Shown one piece after another: positions 1 through 4,747 of a stretch of DNA of 5,536 nucleotides (its first letter is position 1; each line of letters begins with the position of its first letter). A program made the translations under genes and the position numbers. The notes beneath the pieces were generated by a model. It made no database searches. It worked only from the letters and a program-made list of their open reading frames with translations, and had not been told where the DNA came from. This stretch comes from Porticoccaceae bacterium. Its GTDB lineage: Bacteria; Pseudomonadota; Gammaproteobacteria; Pseudomonadales; Porticoccaceae. Where the stretch lies: positions 1 through 5,536 of the forward strand of contig JAHRWI010000072.1 of assembly GCA_019090225.1 (NCBI GenBank), written 5' to 3'.

Positions 1-32
1 CTAACATTTCTACCACATCTATTATTATTTTT

Positions 33-37
33 AGGAG
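33..37 (+). promoter_or_regulatory. Ribosome binding site of the homocysteine methyltransferase gene
   Basis: AGGAG lies six bases before the ATG at 44 and fixes that start. A TATTAT box at 20-25 could be a -10 element, but its -35 partner would fall at or beyond the window edge, so no promoter is called. Confidence 0.75.
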
Positions 38-43
38 ATACCC

Positions 44-988
44 ATGAGCAAATACAGAAACCAATTACCGCAATTAGGCGACCAGCTATTTCTTACTGAT
101 GGTGGCATGGAAACCACATTGATTTTTCACAAGGGTCTGGAGTTGAATGAGTTTTCATCCTTCGAATTGCTGAATACCCCAGAAGGTTGCCAAACGCTGA
201 AGGAATACTTCGATGATTACCTCAATATAGCGAAGCGCTACGACCGTGGCTTTATTCTGGAAGCCCCCACCTGGCGGGCCAATCCAGACTGGGGAGATCG
301 CCTCGGCTACTCGACGGAACAACTCGCCGGCATCAATCAAAAAGCTATCGAGTTTCTTGAAGGCATCCGCGATGAATATGAAACGCAAAGCACACCTATG
401 GTTATCAGCGGCTGCATTGGTCCCCGTGGCGACGGCTATGATCCTTCCGTTCGCATGACTGCCGAAGAAGCCGAGCATTATCACGCGAGGCAAATCAATA
501 CCTTTCGGGACACTAATACCGACATGATCAGTGCCTTCACCATCAATTATGTGGCAGAAGCGATAGGTATTACCCGCGCAGCAAAAATGGCAGGTATGCC
601 GGTAGTGATCTCATTCACCCTGGAAACTGATGGCGCACTGCCCACCGGCCAATCGTTGCAAGAAGCGATTAGCGAAGTAGACAGCGCCACTCAAAGCGCG
701 CCCGCCTATTACATGATCAACTGCGCTCACCCGACCCACTTTGATAAAATTTTGGTCGCAGGCGAACCCTGGCTTGAACGCATTCGAGGGCTTCGCGGTA
801 ATGCCTCCACGAAAAGCCACGCTGAGCTGGATGAATCGACCGAACTCGATGATGGCAACCCGAGCGAATTTGGTGAGCAACACCACGCCCTGTTAAGCAG
901 CTTAAAAAAGCTCACGGTGCTGGGTGGTTGCTGCGGAACGGATCATCGACATGTTGAAGCAATTTGTGAGGCGGTAATGTCAACTTGA
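44..988 (+). CDS. Homocysteine S-methyltransferase family protein (complete, 314 aa)
   Basis: Predicted cytoplasmic zinc-dependent enzyme that moves a methyl group to homocysteine (or a related thiol) to give methionine. Seen: a TDGGMETT segment at residues 18-25, typical of the N-terminal start of this barrel family; a GCIGPRGDGY loop at 123-132; and the zinc ligands, one cysteine in NCAHP (C227) and a cysteine pair in GGCCGTD (C296, C297). At 314 aa it matches the usual length of stand-alone family members and lacks the cobalamin and folate domains of MetH. The ATG is supported by an AGGAG ribosome binding site at 33-37 with six bases spacing. The methyl donor (S-methylmethionine, a betaine, or other) cannot be read from the sequence, so MmuM- or BHMT-like function is open. 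It is followed by a 446-base gap, so it is probably not co-transcribed tightly with the next gene. Family call firm; substrate unknown. Confidence 0.93.
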   Translation: MSKYRNQLPQLGDQLFLTDGGMETTLIFHKGLELNEFSSFELLNTPEGCQTLKEYFDDYLNIAKRYDRGFILEAPTWRANPDWGDRLGYSTEQLAGINQKAIEFLEGIRDEYETQSTPMVISGCIGPRGDGYDPSVRMTAEEAEHYHARQINTFRDTNTDMISAFTINYVAEAIGITRAAKMAGMPVVISFTLETDGALPTGQSLQEAISEVDSATQSAPAYYMINCAHPTHFDKILVAGEPWLERIRGLRGNASTKSHAELDESTELDDGNPSEFGEQHHALLSSLKKLTVLGGCCGTDHRHVEAICEAVMST

Positions 989-1015
989 GTTATCACATAG
1001 AACCCTGGACAGCCA

Positions 1016-1058
1016 CTGGGGCATCGCGTATTGCGCACCCCAGCAGTCAGCTTCTGAC
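1016..1058 (+). terminator. Two adjacent hairpins after the methyltransferase gene, possible weak terminator
   Basis: CTGGGG (1016-1021) pairs with CCCCAG (1038-1043), with an inner CGC/GCG stem. It is followed by GTCAG (1046-1050) pairing with CTGAC (1054-1058) across a three-base loop. They begin 28 bases after the stop codon, a usual place for a terminator. No run of T follows, so an intrinsic terminator is not secure; mRNA end protection is an equally good reading. Confidence 0.3.
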
Positions 1059-1353
1059 CACCCCATTATGATAAAATGGCAACTTTGGCATAGGCGATGG
1101 AAGGACTGTATTATTTTTTCATCCCAAGGGTGTGATGCCAGCTGGTAGAGCAGAACCTGTCTATGTGACGAGTCACTCAACCAGAACTGGGAAACGCAAC
1201 ACCAGGGTTATTAACCTGAGCAATATCTTGGCTAACTTCCATGGCCGCTGCGCCAAACTGAACCCGAAATTTCTACTTTAAGTGCTTGAGTTGCTTGTAT
1301 CAGCACTCACGATAAACAGAGTGAATTCGACCCTATCAAAAGTCCACATCGCC

Positions 1354-1372
1354 AGATCAAAAACATTGATCT
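1354..1372. promoter_or_regulatory. Inverted repeat upstream of the PhyH-family gene, candidate operator
   Basis: AGATCAA (1354-1360) is the exact reverse complement of TTGATCT (1366-1372), separated by AAACA. This 19-base dyad ends 62 bases before the ATG at 1435, a position and size that suit a dimeric transcription factor such as a TetR- or GntR-type regulator. No regulator gene is in the window to pair with it, and no clear -10/-35 promoter could be placed beside it. Operator function is inferred from symmetry and position only. Confidence 0.35.
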
Positions 1373-1434
1373 AAACTATCCTCAACAAATTTCACCTACC
1401 CACCGTTGCCATCAACCTAAACGTTGCCAAAAAA

Positions 1435-2292
1435 ATGACCCATACTAATAAAACCCAAACATCAGAGAATCAAACCCAGTCCCACGTCGACGAAATTCAC
1501 CAGCAGGGCTATACCGTAGTGCGCGATGCCATCGCGCCGGAGCTGGTAGCTGAAATACGAGATTGCCTCGCAGGGCTGGAAGATGAGGGCAAGATGCCCT
1601 TTAGCGAAAACAATTTCGAGGGCTTCAAAACTGGGCGAATCTTTAACCTACTAAATCACAGTGAATTATTCGCGCAAATTCCCATACACGATAACTTGCT
1701 ACCCATTGGCGAAGGTATGCTCGACCATGGGCTACTGCTTTCGTCCATTTCGGCCATAGCTTTGCACCCCGGCGAGTCGGCCCAACCGATTCACGCCGAT
1801 ACTCAGTTGCTCAATCTCGTCCGCCCCCACGTACCCATTTCTGTCACCTGCATGATCGCGATATCTGACTACACGGCAGACAATGGTGCGACGCGTATCG
1901 TGCCGGGCAGCCACTTGCTAAAAGAAAACCCCGAATACGGCGGCGAATTTAATAACGCTATATCGGTGGAATTTAGTGCTGGAAGCGCCCTCTTTTTAGA
2001 CAGCCAACTGTGGCACGGCGGCGGCGCGAACAACTCCACCGAGCCACGAATCGGCGTGGTGCTGGCTTATTGCGCGGGATGGACCCGCCCCCAGGAAAAC
2101 TTGCTGCTGGGTTTACCCAAAGAAAAAGCTCAACGACTGCCCAGACGTTTGCAGGAACTACTGGGCTACAGCATCTATAAAGGCCAATGGGGGCATATTG
2201 CCAGGCAGGATCCCATAGAACAGCTTGGCTCTGCTCCCGGCAAGGGCATGGTCTGGGATGCCAGTGAACGGAAAAAATCCCAGGGTGCCTGA
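1435..2292 (+). CDS. Phytanoyl-CoA dioxygenase (PhyH) family oxygenase (complete, 285 aa)
   Basis: Predicted cytoplasmic non-haem Fe(II)/2-oxoglutarate-dependent oxygenase, usually a hydroxylase. Seen: the iron-binding triad as H120-x-D122 in PIHADTQLL and distal H194 in LWHGGGANNS, with R205 (EPRIGVVLAY) placed to bind the 2-oxoglutarate carboxylate. DNGATRIVPGSH at 149-160 is the strand-and-turn typical of PhyH proteins. The family fold seems to begin near residue 18 (VDEIHQQGYTVVRD), so the first 17 residues, rich in Thr, Gln and Asn, are probably a loose tail. ATG 1435 is the only usual start after the in-frame stop at 1372-1374, yet no Shine-Dalgarno sequence precedes it, only a run of A, so weak or unusual initiation is likely. 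The substrate is unknown; family members act on acyl-CoAs, free acids, ectoine, phosphonates and others. The nearby CoA-transferase makes an acid or CoA ester plausible, but that is inference. Confidence 0.9.
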   Translation: MTHTNKTQTSENQTQSHVDEIHQQGYTVVRDAIAPELVAEIRDCLAGLEDEGKMPFSENNFEGFKTGRIFNLLNHSELFAQIPIHDNLLPIGEGMLDHGLLLSSISAIALHPGESAQPIHADTQLLNLVRPHVPISVTCMIAISDYTADNGATRIVPGSHLLKENPEYGGEFNNAISVEFSAGSALFLDSQLWHGGGANNSTEPRIGVVLAYCAGWTRPQENLLLGLPKEKAQRLPRRLQELLGYSIYKGQWGHIARQDPIEQLGSAPGKGMVWDASERKKSQGA

Positions 2293-2301
2293 CGCCTTTA
2301 C

Positions 2302-2315
2302 TTCTGGCTTCTGGC
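2302..2315. repeat. Tandem TTCTGGC x2 micro-repeat
   Basis: Two exact 7-base copies lie at 2302-2308 and 2309-2315, starting ten bases after the PhyH-family stop codon. The same CCAGAAG-type unit is known from short intergenic arrays in other bacterial genomes. Here only two copies remain, so it may be the residue of such an array or chance. Confidence 0.4.
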
Positions 2316-2575
2316 TTTTAACTTGTTGGGCCGGGCTTGCAAACAGCACCACTGGATAACCCTGTTTAAGTAAATTTCCTGGCTACGCGAGCCCGCTCAA
2401 GAACCTTATAAGTGACCGGCGGGATCCACATTTGCAGGCCTTTCTATAACACTCCACCAGTAATATCCCCAGAGCATCCCACCAACGCCCCGGCGCTAAG
2501 GCTGTCCGCAAATACGCTTGGTGTATCGCTAATACATCGATGAGCGTGATAGTCTTGGGCTATAAATTAACTTAC

Positions 2576-2580
2576 AGGAG
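2576..2580 (+). promoter_or_regulatory. Ribosome binding site of the CoA-transferase gene
   Basis: AGGAG lies six bases before the ATG at 2587 and supports this start over any internal methionine. Confidence 0.75.
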
Positions 2581-2586
2581 CTCACC

Positions 2587-3810
2587 ATGAGTCAAACCAA
2601 TCACACACCTCGAATGCTCGAAGGCGTCCGCGTTCTCGATTTTACTCAATACGTCGCCGGGCCAACCGTCACCCGCATGATGGCCGAACTTGGCGCTGAG
2701 ATTATCAAAGTCGAACAAACTCCGGGCGGTGATCCGTCTCGGCAAATCCCTGTATTCAAAAATCGTCGCAGCATTTATTACATCCAGCACAACCGAGGCA
2801 AGAAAAGTCTGTGTGTAGATTTCTCGAAGCCGGAAACTATCGACATGCTCCATGATATGGTTAAAACCGTCGATATCGTGGTCGAGAACTACGGCCCCGG
2901 CGTCATGAAGAAGCGTCAGCTCGACTACGAGTCACTGAGTAAAATTCATCCGAAATTAATTATGCTATCGATCTCCGCCTTTGGCCGAACCGGCCCACTG
3001 TCAGATAAAGTCGGCTTTGATCTTATCGCCCAGGCTTTTTCGGGTTTGATGCACATGACCGGCGAACCCGATAGACCCCCACAATTCGTCAATATGGCCA
3101 TTGCTGATGTTAACGCCGGAGTGCACGGCTTTGCCTCATTGGGCTATGCCCTGTTCCACAGGGATCGCACCGGACGCGGACAATATATCGATATCGCCAT
3201 GGTCGATGCGCTCTACCATATGCACGAAGCTAACGTGCAATTCTGCGCCAATGCCAAAAGCGAATTTAATCCAATTCGCTGTGGCACGCACAATAAAGGC
3301 CTGGTCCCCTACGGTGTATTTAAGGGCGCTGAAGGCTGGATAGCCATCCTCGCCGGAGATTTACAGTGGGCCGGCCTACCCCGAGCCATGGGCCGTGAAG
3401 ACTTGATCGACGATCCCAGGTTTGCCGAGACACGCAATCGCGCCAAACACTCAGATCAATTAGTCGCACTGGTCGAAGCCTGGATGGCCACCCAGGAAAA
3501 TGATCAGGCCATCCTCGATGCCCTGGCCGAACAACGGGTACCCTGCGCGCCCGTGTTATCGGTGCGCGACACCCTAACCCATCCCCATTTTATCGCCAGA
3601 GAAATGGTTCGCAAGGTGCCTGATACCGGGATCGACCACGACGTTACTATTCCAGGTTTCCCCATTAAATTCTCCGAAAATGCGGAATTACCTGAGCTAT
3701 GGACGGCTACCCGAGGCGAGAATAATAGCGAAGTATTGAAAACCGCTCTCGGTTATACCGATCAGCAGGTACAGCAATTACTCGATCAGGGTGTGATTCA
3801 GGCGGCCTAA
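2587..3810 (+). CDS. Family III CoA-transferase, CaiB/BaiF type (complete, 407 aa)
   Basis: Predicted cytoplasmic enzyme that moves coenzyme A from a CoA thioester to a free carboxylic acid, activating it for catabolism. Seen: LEGVRVLDFTQYVAGP at residues 11-26; AELGAEIIKVE at 33-43 followed by GGDPSRQ; the conserved NRGKKSLCVDFSKPE at 69-83; ENYGPGVMKKRQLDYESL at 100-117; and GRTGP at 133-137. D174 in AIADVNAG is at the position of the catalytic aspartate that forms the acyl anhydride in formyl-CoA transferase. RGQYIDIAMVDA at 197-208 is also typical. The length is normal for a single-domain member, and both ends look intact. The start is supported by AGGAG. The family covers carnitine, oxalate, succinate, bile acid and aromatic substrates, and nothing here picks one out. 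The preceding oxygenase gene on the same strand suggests a shared catabolic route, but the 294-base gap argues for a separate promoter. Confidence 0.95.
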   Translation: MSQTNHTPRMLEGVRVLDFTQYVAGPTVTRMMAELGAEIIKVEQTPGGDPSRQIPVFKNRRSIYYIQHNRGKKSLCVDFSKPETIDMLHDMVKTVDIVVENYGPGVMKKRQLDYESLSKIHPKLIMLSISAFGRTGPLSDKVGFDLIAQAFSGLMHMTGEPDRPPQFVNMAIADVNAGVHGFASLGYALFHRDRTGRGQYIDIAMVDALYHMHEANVQFCANAKSEFNPIRCGTHNKGLVPYGVFKGAEGWIAILAGDLQWAGLPRAMGREDLIDDPRFAETRNRAKHSDQLVALVEAWMATQENDQAILDALAEQRVPCAPVLSVRDTLTHPHFIAREMVRKVPDTGIDHDVTIPGFPIKFSENAELPELWTATRGENNSEVLKTALGYTDQQVQQLLDQGVIQAA

Positions 3811-3868
3811 ACGTTCTTACAACCAGGCCAACATTTTTTAAAAAGGACCAAAGGCTCTGACACTAGTG

Positions 3869-3901
3869 GCGCAGCCCTGTAGACTTTCTGTAGGGCTGCG
3901 C
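3869..3901. terminator. Long 15-bp hairpin between the CoA-transferase gene and the opposing lipoprotein remnant
   Basis: The arm at 3869-3883 (GCGCAGCCCTGTAGA) pairs along its whole length with 3887-3901 (TCTGTAGGGCTGCGC): thirteen Watson-Crick pairs plus two G-T wobbles, with a three-base CTT loop. It starts 58 bases after the CoA-transferase stop and 36 bases beyond the end of the minus-strand remnant, as a shared terminator between convergent genes would. No T run flanks it on either strand, so it could instead be a REP-like interspersed palindrome. The 8-base palindrome CACTAGTG (3861-3868) touches its left side. Confidence 0.5.
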
Positions 3902-3937
3902 TAACACTTGGGGATTACCTGTTTCCTTGGCCAGGAA

Positions 3938-4238
3938 TCAATGTCGATAGACATAAACCCTATAATAATTTTCATCTATCGAGTCCTTCTTGGATATAAA
4001 AAATAGGGTCTCATCGTCATACGAAACCAGCACAATATTCTCCGTAGTCGGCCTTGAACCAGACCGCTCCTTGGATTCTTTAAAATTGGCTAGCTGACAC
4101 AACAAGTCCACACTGTCATCCACGTCTACATCATCTATCGAAACATAAATATGTAAATCATGATTATCACAAGCAGATAATAGATAACCCCTTCAAATCA
4201 ACAGCAGCCAAATTAGGCTTGTTTTTTTAAGATAGCAT
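3938..4238 (-). pseudogene. Small lipoprotein-like gene with a stop in its signal peptide
   Basis: On the minus strand, 84 open codons run from 4192 to 3941 and begin RGYLLSAC. LSAC followed by DNHD is a lipobox-like cleavage site before an acidic mature region. Directly upstream in the same frame, past a TGA at 4195-4193, the sequence reads LKKTSLIWLLLI: two lysines then a hydrophobic run, as in a lipoprotein signal peptide. No ATG opens this frame. The nearest ATG (4238-4236) is one frame off and meets TAA after three codons, while a TTG at 4252-4250 is in frame. The parts of a secreted lipoprotein are therefore present, but start and signal are broken by one stop and perhaps one indel. The mature part, about 77 residues, is Asp/Ser/Tyr-rich and ends VYVYRH; I do not recognise its family. 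A shorter GTG start at 4123 would give a 61-residue protein without the signal, with no good ribosome binding site. Sequencing error could also explain the lesions. Confidence 0.45.
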
Positions 4239-4251
4239 CTGAGGTTCCCCA

Positions 4252-4306
4252 AAAATAACGGACGGTTCTAGTAAGAAGCATACTAAGATTGCCACAAAAT
4301 AACGGA
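4252..4306. repeat. 11-bp direct repeat AAAATAACGGA, two copies
   Basis: AAAATAACGGA occurs at 4252-4262 and 4296-4306, 44 bases apart, and a shorter match AAAATAACG lies at 4611-4619 at the end of the propeller remnant. In the relevant frames all three encode Lys-Ile-Thr, which suits repeated blade ends of a beta-propeller. The first two copies are far too close to bracket a whole blade, so an internal deletion may have occurred. Confidence 0.4.
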
Positions 4307-4628
4307 GCCATTAATTAAAGGACAGTTACCAGAGGGCGATATCGATAATGGCGATATCGATATTATTGCCGAAAACCTCAGCAAGCCCGAAGGCTTTGAC
4401 GTCGCGAAGGGAAGGACAGTAGCATCGTTCTTGCCGAGATAGGTAAGCAACGTATTCTGCGAGTCGACCCAGATAACGGCAACATCTCCGAGGTGGCGCG
4501 TAATTTAGCTATCGGCCTTAAACCAACCGGCGGCATATATTCAAACCGGTGTTGCCGTATCTGACTCTGGTAATATTTATGCTACTTCTGATCTAAATAC
4601 AGCATTCTATAAAATAACGCCTCAATAG
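4287..4628 (+). pseudogene. 3' remnant of a beta-propeller (SMP-30/NHL-like) gene, two frameshifts
   Basis: Three segments in two frames join into one protein-like chain. Frame A (from 4287) gives NGDIDIIAENLSKPEGFDVA. Frame B (about 4421-4534) gives SIVLAEIGKQRILRVDP, then NGNISEVARNLAIGLKPTGG. Frame A again (from about 4536) gives TGVAVSDSGNIYATSDLN and ends FYKITPQ with TAG at 4626-4628. LxxPEGxxVA, the AEIGxxRIxRVDPxNG strand pair and TGVAVSxxGNIYxTSD are typical blade motifs of SMP-30/gluconolactonase and NHL-type six-bladed propellers. The first shift lies near 4404-4420 and the second near 4523-4538; together they restore the original frame. Without correction the frames stop at TAG 4440 and TGA 4562. 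About 110 residues remain of a family usually near 300, there is no start codon, and stops precede 4287, so the 5' part is missing. Any enzymatic or binding role of the parent is unknown. Confidence 0.65.
4335..4364 (+). repeat. 15-bp tandem duplication inside the propeller remnant
   Basis: GGCGATATCGATAAT (4335-4349) is followed directly by GGCGATATCGATATT (4350-4364), differing at one base. It encodes GDIDN-GDIDI, so it is in phase with the remnant frame and adds five residues. It looks like a recent slippage duplication. Confidence 0.6.
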
Positions 4629-4694
4629 CGATAGGCCCATTATTTATCAGGCAGTTGTCTTTAAAGGTAGGTCCCAATACCATCTAAAGATCAA

Positions 4695-4732
4695 TTCTAA
4701 GTCTGAAAACCTGAACAGGTTCGTATTTAGAA
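4695..4732 (-). terminator. Hairpin downstream of the SPOR-domain gene, probable terminator
   Basis: AACCTG (4708-4713) pairs with CAGGTT (4716-4721), and outer arms TTCTAA (4695-4700) and TTAGAA (4727-4732) also pair, leaving an internal loop. On the minus strand it begins 16 bases after the TAA at 4750-4748 of the SPOR-domain gene, and the inner stem runs into TTTT. The T run is short and the inner loop of two bases is tight, so efficiency is uncertain. Confidence 0.45.
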
Positions 4733-4747
4733 CTCATTAGTCCACTA

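Larger units (their letters stand above)
989..1434. other. 446-base intergenic region, no convincing gene
   Basis: All frames are broken by stops and no reading frame shows a recognisable family. The region holds two adjacent hairpins after the methyltransferase gene (1016-1058), a short palindrome GTGACGAGTCAC at 1165-1176, a small GGTT/AACC hairpin around 1205-1215, an inverted repeat at 1354-1372, and a direct repeat CGTTGCCA at 1404-1411 and 1422-1429 just before the PhyH-family start. A minus-strand stretch, 1242 down to 1177, reads as 21 protein-like residues beginning MEVSQDIAQ, but it is too short to identify. I see no riboswitch or tRNA that survives inspection. Confidence 0.6.
2293..2586. 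other. 294-base intergenic region with micro-repeat and possible decayed sequence
   Basis: Just after the PhyH stop lies TTCTGGC twice in tandem (2302-2315). On the minus strand, 2366 up to about 2510 reads in one frame as two protein-like stretches (one containing GCSGDITGG, one containing MWIPPVTYKVLERARVAR) separated by a TAG. This may be a degraded gene tail, but I cannot place it in a family. Near the right end, TGTAT (2522-2526) and ATACA (2532-2536) form a small inverted repeat. TATAAA at 2561-2566 is a possible -10 box for the CoA-transferase, although its -35 is poor and it sits very close to the ribosome binding site. Confidence 0.45.

Noticed and set aside
155..493. Minus-strand open frame of 112 codons inside the methyltransferase gene
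   Set aside because: It lies wholly antisense to a well-supported enzyme gene and shows no family motif.
1010..1060. Cobalamin riboswitch-like GCCACTG element
   Set aside because: Only this short string matches. The rest of the B12-box and core is absent, and the position is downstream of the methyltransferase gene, not upstream.
980..1180. 66-codon minus-strand open frame overlapping the end of the methyltransferase gene
   Set aside because: It starts with TTG, has no ribosome binding site and no recognisable motif, and covers a hairpin region; most likely chance.
1128..1200. tRNA-like D-arm sequence (AGCTGGTAGAGCA)
   Set aside because: The D-loop-like string is present, but no matching acceptor stem, anticodon arm or T-loop follows, so no tRNA can be folded.
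3800..3910. Integron attC site around the long hairpin
   Set aside because: The flanking CTAAC-like strings do not form the paired core sites of attC, and the stem lacks the expected spacer and extrahelical bases.
3938..4192. Identity of the small minus-strand gene as type IV pilus lipoprotein PilP
   Set aside because: The lipobox followed by a DLxxYV-like string recalls the PilP start, and a DamX-like gene is near, but the rest of the sequence shows no PilP features and the order does not fit the usual pil cluster.
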